Positions 1 to 8,100 of a DNA stretch of 10,179 bases are shown here, one piece after another. Positions within the stretch are counted from its first letter, which is position 1. Each line of letters begins with the position of its first letter. The DNA is taken from positions 1 through 10,179 of the forward strand of contig CAMWIF010000067.1 of assembly GCA_947174225.1 (NCBI GenBank), given 5' to 3'. The stretch is from an uncultured Porphyromonadaceae bacterium (lineage in GTDB: Bacteria; Bacteroidota; Bacteroidia; Bacteroidales; Muribaculaceae). Position numbers and translations under genes: made by a program. The notes beneath the pieces are model-generated. The model was not told the origin of the DNA and searched no databases. It saw nothing but the letters and a program-made list of their open reading frames with translations.

Positions 1-2
1 GG

Positions 3-1220
3 GCAGGTCTTTTCTTAGCCGTTACGACAATCACGTCTTGCGACAAGGAGGAGATTTATGTAGATCCGATTCCCGAGACTTTCAATGTGCCGCTCACTAC
101 TCTGAATGTGGAATGGAACGAGACTGAGGGCGTAGTGGATGTAGCTGCCAACGACGATTGGAAGGCAGAGTCTAAAAATAGTTGGATTTCCATTGATCCA
201 AGTAAGGGTGAGGCCGGAGATACACGTGTTTATCTTCTTTTTGAATCCAATCCTTACCGTCTCCCCCGTACAGGTGAAATTGTGGTTAATTGTGGTGGAG
301 AATCTAAAACAGTACAGATAACCCAAGCAGGTTGTTCGGATGATGCTTTAATCGCTCCTATTGACCTCTATTTGGAAGTACCCTCCCTTGACTGGGAAGC
401 CGGTGAAATTTCTCTGTCAGCTTACTCGGAAGAGATTATGGGTAACCTTGGTATGACTATGGAGGAATTTACTGAGGGTATCGGTGATGAGGGTAATCTC
501 GAATTCTTTGTGCTTGATAAGGATAACAACTGGATTGCCGGTGGCACTTCAGGCACTCGTTGCGGTGCGTGGTTTGACAACAATATGGAGGTTACTCAGT
601 GGAGCACCGGCAGCTATCCTGCAAATGCCGCCTTTATGGAGGTTTATAATGAGGATGGCCCCACAATCGTAATCGGTCGTGCTCCTGCCAATCCCGATAA
701 TGCTGAGTACACGATTCGCTTCGGCTTCACTCCTGCCAACGATCACAGCCGTTATCAGTATTTCACCCTCAATTTCGTGTTCACCCCCGTTGATCTCAAG
801 GGTACTGTCGTGGCTACCCACGATATTGATATGGAAATCGTAGCTAATGAAGGTTATGTGGCAACTCCCGCTGTGTTTGATGCAGCTGCTATCTGCGGTG
901 AGCTTGGTTGCGCATCTCTCGACCTTGCCAAGGTGGTAGGCTATGACGCTGACGGTGAATTTGTAGGCTATTCTGCCAACAACGGCTACTGGTATATGCA
1001 GAACGGCAGCATCGGCTCTTGGGGCGACGGTGCCGGCTGGTTTATCGAATACTGGGGTGAGGGTCCCGACTCCGAGGATTACTCTTCATTTGCCGTTGGT
1101 CCCTTCCCGGGTGTGGTGAACGTGGCTGCCACTTCACAGATCGGCTTCTGGTATAACAACAATGTGGTGATGTTTAACATCAACGTCAAGGTTGTTGAAG
1201 GTGAGGCTGTTGAGGAATAA
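3..1220 (+). CDS. Surface lipoprotein with BACON domain and two DUF4859-like modules (5' partial)
   Basis: Probable surface glycan-binding lipoprotein of a polysaccharide-utilisation-like locus. The frame is open to the left edge, so the true start is upstream. The GTG at 87 is not a credible start, because the codons before it encode the end of a lipoprotein signal peptide (AGLFLAVTTITSC, lipobox ITSC, cysteine codon 39-41). DKEE follows the cysteine and resembles the Bacteroidota lipoprotein export signal. Nucleotides about 102-332 encode a BACON domain (WKAES, SWISIDPSKGEAGD, then VQITQAG). About 357-800 and 804-1195 encode two related modules that I read as DUF4859-like; each has a G-x-W-[FY] turn, a later aromatic strand (AAFMEVY, WFIEYW) and a closing beta strand. 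No catalytic motif is visible. BACON domains are thought to bind carbohydrate or mucin or to act as spacers. The next gene starts 24 bases after the stop and shares the CDKEE anchor, so co-transcription is likely. Only a few N-terminal residues are probably missing. The domain names are from recall of family patterns. Confidence 0.85.
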   Translation, partial: AGLFLAVTTITSCDKEEIYVDPIPETFNVPLTTLNVEWNETEGVVDVAANDDWKAESKNSWISIDPSKGEAGDTRVYLLFESNPYRLPRTGEIVVNCGGESKTVQITQAGCSDDALIAPIDLYLEVPSLDWEAGEISLSAYSEEIMGNLGMTMEEFTEGIGDEGNLEFFVLDKDNNWIAGGTSGTRCGAWFDNNMEVTQWSTGSYPANAAFMEVYNEDGPTIVIGRAPANPDNAEYTIRFGFTPANDHSRYQYFTLNFVFTPVDLKGTVVATHDIDMEIVANEGYVATPAVFDAAAICGELGCASLDLAKVVGYDADGEFVGYSANNGYWYMQNGSIGSWGDGAGWFIEYWGEGPDSEDYSSFAVGPFPGVVNVAATSQIGFWYNNNVVMFNINVKVVEGEAVEE

Positions 1221-1244
1221 TGAATCAACTAATCTAACGATAAA

Positions 1245-3581
1245 ATGAATTTCAGATTTGTAAAATCACTCGTCATGATGACAGCAGTGGCATTCACAGG
1301 CTGCTGGCTGCCATCGTGCGATAAGGAGGAGATAATCATCAACTCCTATCCCACGGGATTTGAGAGTGTGCAGGAATCGAAAGAGCTTCCGTTCAGCTAT
1401 GAGGTGGATGCGAAGAATATAGAGTTCACTGCCAAGGGAGCATGGCACATCGAGCTTGAAGATGGGGTCGATTGGGTTTATTTCACCCCGTCGGTAGGTA
1501 AGAAGGGTGCCAACATTGTCAAGGTGTCGGTTTCGCAGAATGTGGGCGCAACCGCCAGAGCCGCTATCTTCAACCTCGTTTCAGGCGAGGAGAAGGTGAT
1601 GTTCACGGTGCGTCAGCCTGAGTTCGGCGGTGTGCTCAAGGATATAGAGGAGGGTGAAAGTCCTTATGTAGATCCGGAGACAATCCCCGACTATGACAAG
1701 TTCTTCCCCAACACGGAGCATGGCGCGACTATCCTTACCAAGGCTGCCAAGTTCTCATTCGCACGTTACAAACAGTCGGAACACTTCTTCGTGTTCTGGG
1801 AGCCGGGATTCGGTGACGATCCGAATGCCGCTACCGTCCCCGCCGCTCTCCGCGTGGATATTGACGACCTCTTGGCTAAGGCAGAGCATTTCTTTGACAC
1901 CAATGTCAACAAGCTCGGCATGGCTACCGTAGGCGAGGGTAAATCTTATCTCGACCAATATAAGATGCAGATTTATCTCCTTTATCAGGATGAATGGCTT
2001 GCCACAGGTTCAGGCTATGACAATAAGATTGGTGCCCTTTGGGTGAATCCCTCTACTTGCCAGCCTGTAGGCTCGACAATCGCTCACGAGATCGGTCACT
2101 CATTCCAGTATCAGGTTTATTGCGACAAGGTGCTTCAGGGTGCTGCCGACGATATGCGCCACGGCTTCCGCTACGGCTTCGATGCCGACGGCGTGACTGG
2201 CTGTGCATATTGGGAACAGTGCGCACAGTGGCAGGCTATGGTGGATTATCCCGAGGAGATGTTCGGCTATCACGTGCCCAACTGGACTGCCAACTGCCAC
2301 CGTATCTTCTATCATGAGTATATGCGCTATGCCTCTTACTGGCTCCAGCACGACTGGGTAGCGCGTCACGGTGTGGAGGCTTACGGAAGAATCTGGAGAG
2401 AGTCAGCTTTCCCCGAGGATCCTATCGAGGCTTATACCCGCATCTACAACAATTCGGATATGCAGAAGACATACGACGAATTGTATGACTATGCAGCCCA
2501 TATGGTTTACTATGATCTTCCCGGTGTGAAGGAATATGCCACTCCGGCTGTGAAGGGTAACTATTCTACCGCTCTCTACCGTGTTGACAACAATAAGTAT
2601 CAGGTAGCTTACAGCTCAACTCCCGGCACTGCCGGCTTCAACGTAATCCGCCTTATGACCTCAGCCGGCAAGAAGGTGAGCGTCAAGGTAGACGCTTTGG
2701 CTACAGGTAGCGCACTCGCTCCCAAGGATCCGGGTTCTGTGGTTAATGCCGACGGCGGCATCGTAGGTGCCACTAAGAATTACAATTCTCAGAGCAACAC
2801 CACTTCCAACTTCCGCTACGGCTTCGTGGCTATCGTTGACGGCAATCCTGTCTATTCAGCTATGTCGAAGGGCGCGGAGGGGACAGCTTCTTATGATGTC
2901 CCTGCCAACGCTTCCGAGCTTTACTTCGTAATCTTGGGTGCGCCCGACACTTACAACCGTGTGCCTTGGGATGAGAATGAGAAGAACGACGAGCAGTGGC
3001 CCTACACAATCACTGTGAGCGAGACAGATGTGTATGACTATACAGAGCCTTCACTTCCCGAATACAATAAGGTTGATGCCAACACTATGGATGTGACTTA
3101 CACCGTATCGGTTGACCCTGATAATGAGGATTGGTCGGTTGGTGCTTTGAATCTTATGTCAAGCGAGATGTGCGAGTTCTTCGATGCCGATTTCGCAGGA
3201 TTGTCTGACCTTATGTTAGCTCCCACTGTAGGTAATCAGGTTGTAAAGACCGAGGGTAAGATTGTGGTGTTCAACCGCAATGCTGACGGTTCGCTTTCCG
3301 ATATGCCGACTGCCAACGTAGGCTATTGGGTCACTCCCGACGGTACAGCTGCCGATTATGGCGATGCCACCATCTATTACGAGATAAGCGGTGTGAACGT
3401 CACTCTCGGCAAGAAGGGTGCGGTAGGCGCAGCCGGTGAGACTATGACGATGCGTCCGGTTTACGTCTACACTGCCGACGGCGTTGAGAAGACTGTGAAT
3501 ATCACAATCAATTATCAGTTTAAGAGCAAGCCGGCTCAGATGCCCCGCAGAATCTCTTATTCGAAGATGAAGAAATTCTAA
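1245..3581 (+). CDS. Surface lipoprotein: BACON, DUF6055-like HEIGH putative metallopeptidase core, DUF4859-like C-terminus
   Basis: A 778-residue predicted outer-membrane lipoprotein. Two cysteines follow the hydrophobic signal (C20 in FTGC, C25 in LPSC). C25 is the better lipidation site because it is followed by DKEE, exactly as in the preceding gene. Residues about 34-129 form a BACON domain. Residues about 155-605 form a DUF6055-like core: HFFVFWEPGFGDD (from H180), then IAHEIGHSFQYQ with HEIGH at 281-285. E324 in WEQCAQWQ lies 38 residues after H285 and is a candidate third zinc ligand, as in gluzincin peptidases. Residues about 607-770 form a DUF4859-like module (NVGYWVTPDG, TIYYEIS), and the protein ends in a short basic tail. 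The core is paralogous to the 3677-5140 protein along its length. The start is the first ATG after a short A-rich leader, 24 bases from the previous stop, and gives a proper signal peptide. Peptidase activity is inferred from the motif only; a catalytically dead binding protein is an alternative. Confidence 0.9.
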   Translation: MNFRFVKSLVMMTAVAFTGCWLPSCDKEEIIINSYPTGFESVQESKELPFSYEVDAKNIEFTAKGAWHIELEDGVDWVYFTPSVGKKGANIVKVSVSQNVGATARAAIFNLVSGEEKVMFTVRQPEFGGVLKDIEEGESPYVDPETIPDYDKFFPNTEHGATILTKAAKFSFARYKQSEHFFVFWEPGFGDDPNAATVPAALRVDIDDLLAKAEHFFDTNVNKLGMATVGEGKSYLDQYKMQIYLLYQDEWLATGSGYDNKIGALWVNPSTCQPVGSTIAHEIGHSFQYQVYCDKVLQGAADDMRHGFRYGFDADGVTGCAYWEQCAQWQAMVDYPEEMFGYHVPNWTANCHRIFYHEYMRYASYWLQHDWVARHGVEAYGRIWRESAFPEDPIEAYTRIYNNSDMQKTYDELYDYAAHMVYYDLPGVKEYATPAVKGNYSTALYRVDNNKYQVAYSSTPGTAGFNVIRLMTSAGKKVSVKVDALATGSALAPKDPGSVVNADGGIVGATKNYNSQSNTTSNFRYGFVAIVDGNPVYSAMSKGAEGTASYDVPANASELYFVILGAPDTYNRVPWDENEKNDEQWPYTITVSETDVYDYTEPSLPEYNKVDANTMDVTYTVSVDPDNEDWSVGALNLMSSEMCEFFDADFAGLSDLMLAPTVGNQVVKTEGKIVVFNRNADGSLSDMPTANVGYWVTPDGTAADYGDATIYYEISGVNVTLGKKGAVGAAGETMTMRPVYVYTADGVEKTVNITINYQFKSKPAQMPRRISYSKMKKF

Positions 3582-3603
3582 AGATTAATGTGTCTGATTT
3601 TAC

Positions 3604-3637
3604 GGGAGACATTGTGGCACTGCCCGCAGTGTCTCCC
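3604..3637 (+). terminator. Strong hairpin between lipoprotein gene and DUF6055-like paralogue; possible weak terminator or mRNA stabiliser
   Basis: The arms GGGAGACA (3604-3611) and TGTCTCCC (3630-3637) pair perfectly. The stem continues inward for six more pairs, two of them G-U, to about 14 pairs closing a six-base loop (3618-3623). It lies 23 bases after the stop at 3581, inside the 95-base gap. The following bases (TACTTTATG) lack a proper T tract, so efficient intrinsic termination is doubtful. Partial termination or protection of the upstream mRNA 3' end would fit equally well. The hairpin is read directly from the sequence; its role is inferred. Confidence 0.5.
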
Positions 3638-3676
3638 TACTTTATGACCTGTCTATAATATAGCCCAAAATATATC

Positions 3677-5140
3677 ATGAAAAAGTACAGAGAATTATTG
3701 GTTTCTTTCGGAATGGCGGTGTTGCCTGTGGTCGGATGTGCCACGTTGCCGCTGTGTGCATCGGCTCAGGTGGTTGACCCCTCCGAAGCCGGTACTATCG
3801 CCCTCAACGACGAGGAGGCGTATAGAGTGAATACGGATATCCCTATCGTTACCCATAAGGGTAAGGATGTATATATACCCAAGGATTTACGGGAGATGGA
3901 TCTGAATGACCCTAACTCGAAGTGGAGTTATCACCGTATGGTGGAGACCCCGAACATCGTGCTCTTCTGGGCTCCCGGTTTCGGCGACAATATCGCCACT
4001 GCTCCCGATTATGTGGAGGTAGAGGGTGACACTACCCCCGGAGCTACGGGCGAAGTCGGCAAGAGCCATAATATGAAGGTGGACCTTGCCAACCTCCTTG
4101 CCAAATTGGAGCATTTCTATGATTATTTCTACAATGACCTCGCTTTTGTGAAGCCTGGCACCAAAGCCGACAAGTATAAGATGATGGTGATGCTCGACTA
4201 TTCCCTTGAGGGGACTGCCTACGGCGGCGACTATGACGGGCAGATCGGTGCGCTCTGGATTGCCCCGAACCGTGTGCAGGATAAGACGCTCAACTGCATT
4301 GCCCACGAGCTTGGACATTCTTTCCAGTTGCAGCTCTCCTGCGACGGCGAGGGTGAAGCCTGGGGTGGTGCCGGTATGTTTGAGATGGCTTCCCAATGGA
4401 TGCTCTGGCAGGTGAACCCCGATTGGCAGACGGATGAGAATTTCCACCTCAATGCTTTCCGCGACCTTACGCATAAGGCGTTTCTGCATATCGACAATAT
4501 CTACCATTCCCCCTATGTGCTTGAGCTGTGGGGCGAGAAGCACGGCAGGGAGATTATAGCCGAGCTGTTCCGTCAGGGTCAGAGAGGGGAGGACCCTGTG
4601 ATGACCTACAAGCGCATCACAGGTATCAACCAGAAGGAGTTTAATGATGAGATGTGGCATAACTATGCGCGTCTTATCAACTGGGACATCGACCGTGTGC
4701 GCGAGAACGCGAAGCCTTATGCCAATAAGTGGAACACGAAGCTCGTCAACGCCGGTGGCGGCTGGCAGCGTGTGGCTCCGGAGAACGCTCCTGAGAATTA
4801 CGGTTTCAATGCCATAGCTCTCCCTGTGCCTGAGCCGGGCAAGACCGTGACCGTGGATTTCCGTGGCGAGGCAGGTATGAAGGGCTATTACACCAAGAAT
4901 AAGCAGAAAGCCGGGTGGCGCTACGGCATTGTGGCTGTGGATGCCGACGGTCAGACCTATTACGGCAAGATGGAGTCTGCCTCGAAGGGTAAGGTGAGCT
5001 ACACCGCTCCCGAGGGTAAGAAGATTGAGCACGTGTGGCTTGTGGTGATGGGCGCCCCGACCGAGCATTGGCAGAATGTTGACGGCGAGGAGAATCCGGG
5101 CGATGCGCAGTGGCCCTACTCCATAAAGATTAAAGGTTGA
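3677..5140 (+). CDS. Secreted DUF6055-like protein with HELGH zinc-metallopeptidase-like motif
   Basis: A 487-residue exported protein consisting essentially of the DUF6055-like core of the preceding lipoprotein, without BACON or DUF4859. The N-terminus is ambiguous: ASA before Q31 fits signal peptidase I, while VVGC at 18-21 fits a lipobox. The residues after C21 (AT) lack the acidic export signal, so a periplasmic or secreted location is more likely than the cell surface. The core has IVLFWAPGFGD, YKMMVMLDY and QIGALWIAPN, then HELGH at 210-214 and E236 in MFEMASQW, 21 residues after H214. That spacing fits the gluzincin-type HEXXH-X(n)-E zinc site, for example the M60 pattern. The C-terminal part (WRYGIVAVDADG, WLVVMGAPTEHW, QWPYSI) matches the C-terminal part of the paralogue's core. 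The two proteins may act in sequence on one substrate, at the surface and then in the periplasm. The hairpin upstream could uncouple its expression. Substrate and activity are unknown. Confidence 0.9.
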   Translation: MKKYRELLVSFGMAVLPVVGCATLPLCASAQVVDPSEAGTIALNDEEAYRVNTDIPIVTHKGKDVYIPKDLREMDLNDPNSKWSYHRMVETPNIVLFWAPGFGDNIATAPDYVEVEGDTTPGATGEVGKSHNMKVDLANLLAKLEHFYDYFYNDLAFVKPGTKADKYKMMVMLDYSLEGTAYGGDYDGQIGALWIAPNRVQDKTLNCIAHELGHSFQLQLSCDGEGEAWGGAGMFEMASQWMLWQVNPDWQTDENFHLNAFRDLTHKAFLHIDNIYHSPYVLELWGEKHGREIIAELFRQGQRGEDPVMTYKRITGINQKEFNDEMWHNYARLINWDIDRVRENAKPYANKWNTKLVNAGGGWQRVAPENAPENYGFNAIALPVPEPGKTVTVDFRGEAGMKGYYTKNKQKAGWRYGIVAVDADGQTYYGKMESASKGKVSYTAPEGKKIEHVWLVVMGAPTEHWQNVDGEENPGDAQWPYSIKIKG

Positions 5141-5168
5141 AAGTTTAACCTTAAACCCTAAACTTTTT
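5140..5168 (+). promoter_or_regulatory. AT-rich inverted repeat between DUF6055-like gene and HTCS gene; possible weak attenuator
   Basis: AAAGTTTA (5140-5147) and TAAACTTT (5159-5166) form a perfect 8-base inverted repeat around an 11-base spacer, and a run of five T covers 5164-5168. It starts on the last base of the upstream stop codon and ends three bases before the HTCS start. An alternative stem, AAGGTT (5133-5138) with AACCTT (5147-5152), would exclude the first. This could reduce read-through into the regulator gene, but AT-rich repeats of this size arise by chance. Confidence 0.25.
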
Positions 5169-5171
5169 AGG

Positions 5172-8100
5172 ATGAAGAGATTATTGGCAATGGTGGTAAT
5201 GGGGGTGGCTGCTGTCCTTGGGGCTGCGGCTGCCTTCCAAGCACCCGATTTGAAGTTTACCCATTATACTACGGCTGACGGTTTGCCTTCTAATTGCGTC
5301 AGGGCTATTGCCCAGGATGAGGAGGGCTTCGTGTGGTTCGGCTCCGACGGTGGACTTGTGCGTTTCGACGGCACGTCTACCAAGGTGTTCATTCCTGAGG
5401 ACCAGGAGGGGACAAGCGATATGTATGTGTTGTCGCTTTGCCGCTACGGGCGCGGTCTCCTCGTGGGCACTGACCGTATGCTTTACCGGTATGACCCGGC
5501 TACGGAGGCGCTTACCCCTATGGATCTGAAGTATAAGGATAATGTGAAAACTCAGATTGCGGATAATGTCTACGACATCGCCACAGACAGCAAGGGTAAC
5601 ATCTGGGTGGCGGTGGAGCGGCAGGGTGTGTTCCGCATAGAGTCTTCGGGTGTGGTGACTGATAATTATCAGTTTGCCGAAGCCAATAATTATATCGGTG
5701 ACATTTATGTTGACCCCTCCGATATGGTGTGGGCTTTGAGCAACATCATAGGGGGCGGTGTGTATCGCTATGACCCTGTGAAGGGTGATTTCCGTGAATT
5801 TAAGATTTCCGATCCGGGCAACCTCCTTAAACGCGGGGCTTTGGCTATGACCGCCGATTCCCACGGCGATTACTGGATTGGCACGTGGGAGAACGGTCTG
5901 GTGAAGGTTAATCCGCGCACGGGGGAGGCTCGCCAAGCCACTTCTCCACAGCAGACCTGGAACCTCTGGCATATCCATTCCCTCACGGAGTATTCCCCGA
6001 CGACGCTGCTCGTGGGTTCTGACAGTGGCTTGACCCTCGTGGAGACCGCTACGGGAGCTTGTAAGGTCTATAAAGCTGACGAGCTTGACCCTCAGAGCCT
6101 CAGCGACCGCTTCGTGTATCCCGTCACCAAGGACTCTGACGGCGGAATCTGGGTGGGCACATATTATCACGGTGTGAATTATGTGAGCGCCGGGTCGCAG
6201 CGTTTCCGAAGCTGGAAACATTCACGCTTTGTCAATTCTATGAGCGGCAATGTGGTGATGGCGCTTTGTGAGGACGGACGCGGAAATATTTGGATAGGCA
6301 CCGCCGACGGTGGCTTATGCGTGTATGATCCTGAGAATGATTCATTTCGCGACGTTACCCTTATCAACACACACGAGCCGGAGAACGTGAGTTCGCTTTG
6401 TGCCGACGACGGCAGGTTGTGGGTGGGCACATATTCTATGGGTGCCGGTTGGCTCGACCTCGCTTCAGGACGCTGGACACCCGTTTCATTAGACGACCAC
6501 AGGACTTACAGCTGCTATGCCATACATAAGGATTCAAAGGGGAGAGTGTGGATGGGTGCCACGGAGACGTTTACCTTGTATAATCCGGAGAAGAACAGTT
6601 TTGCTCCGGTGAAGCAGATGCGGGCGTGGATAAACGCCATTGTGGAGGATAAGGCAGGGCGCATATGGGTTTCGACACCGGGCGACGGACTTTACCGTTA
6701 TGACGCGGACGCCGGCACATGGGCGCATTATGTGGCTTCGAAGGCTCCGGGGAGCTTGCCGAACAATCATATCAACAGCATTAAGATTGACAGCACAGGT
6801 GAGGTGCTTGTCACAACCTCGCGGGGAGTTTATAAGTATGAGGAGAAGAGCGACCGTTTCCACCCGGTGAGCGGAGAGCTGAATAAGGTTTCCGCCCAGT
6901 CGCTTGAGAGGGTTGGAGAGGATTTATGGATAGCCACGAGTGCCGGACTTATCAACCTGAAATCTGACGGAAGATATAAGCTTTATGGCATAGATCACGG
7001 ATTGAGCGACAGCCAGTTTATGGCAGGTGCTTCAGTGATGACGGCTGACGGCAAGTTATATTTCGGCACGGTACACGGGCTTTCACGTGTGGATCCGATG
7101 CAGCTGCTCGGCAGGAATGTAGCCCCGACCGTGAAGTTTACGGGACTCGACATTGTGAATGAGCCGGTGGCTGTGGGTGATGAGCATCTTCCGAAATCGC
7201 TCAACGATATAGATGAGCTGGTGCTGACCCATGCCGACCATACGTTCAGCGTCTATTTCTCCGCTTTGAGCTATGCCAACCCTGCCGGCAACTCTTACCA
7301 ATATCGCCTTGAAGGGTTTGATAAGACTTGGCTTGACGCCGGAAAGGAGAACCGCGCCACCTATTCCAATCTTCCTCCGGGGACATATACCCTGCGTGTG
7401 AAGGCTGCCAACAGCGATGGCATATGGAATGAGGAGGGTGTGGCTCTGAAGATTGTGGTGAAGCCGGCATGGTATATCTCCACGCTGATGAAGTTCCTTT
7501 ACGTGATTTTGGGAATAGCCTTGCTCCTTTTGGCTGTGAAGCTGATATTGAAGCGGATAGAGCGTAACCATATTGTTGAGCTGGATAGGATTTCGAGCAA
7601 TAAGGAGAAGGAGATGTTCCGCTCAAAGCTGAATTTCTTCACCATCGTGGCACACGAGATACGCACCCCTGTGTCGCTTATAATCGGACCGTTGGAGAAG
7701 ATTTTGGAATCGTCGGAGAAGTTCAGTGCTCCCGTGAAGGAGGATCTGAAGATTATCGACCGCAACGCAAGGCGGTTGTTGTCGCTGGTGAATCAGCTTC
7801 TCGATTTCAAGAAGGTGGAGGATAATGCCTTGCCTATGGGTTTCCGCCACGAGAGGGTAGTGCCTTTGGTGGAGGGTGTGGCTGACCGTTTCCGTCCCTC
7901 GCTGGAGCATAAGGGCGTGAAACTCACGGTAGAGTGTCCTGATCCTGACCTTACCGCCGACATCGACCCGGAGGCTATCACGAAACTTGTGAGCAATCTG
8001 CTTAACAATGCGCGTAAGTTTACGAAAGACAGCATTGTGGTGGAATGTAAGCCTATGCCTGACGGGAAACGGTTTATGATAAGTGTGGTTGACAACGGCA

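Noticed and set aside
87..89. GTG codon as a possible start for the first lipoprotein gene.
   Set aside because: Codons 3-86 are open in the same frame and encode a lipoprotein signal end with lipobox and export signal, so the gene clearly starts farther upstream.
3641..3663. TTTATG and TATAATATAG before the DUF6055-like gene as a promoter.
   Set aside because: It lacks the TAnnTTTG box of Bacteroidota promoters, and AT-rich TATAAT-like strings are frequent in gaps; there is not enough support to list it.
3887..5068. Long open frame of 393 codons on the minus strand, opposite the DUF6055-like gene.
   Set aside because: It mirrors a gene with a clear signal peptide and conserved motifs. The antisense product has no recognisable domain and its histidine/leucine-rich composition is typical of reverse-strand reading.
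5181..6221. Open frame of 346 codons on the minus strand, opposite the HTCS propeller region.
   Set aside because: It has no recognisable domain and lies wholly within the HTCS coding region; it is a reverse-strand shadow of biased codon use.
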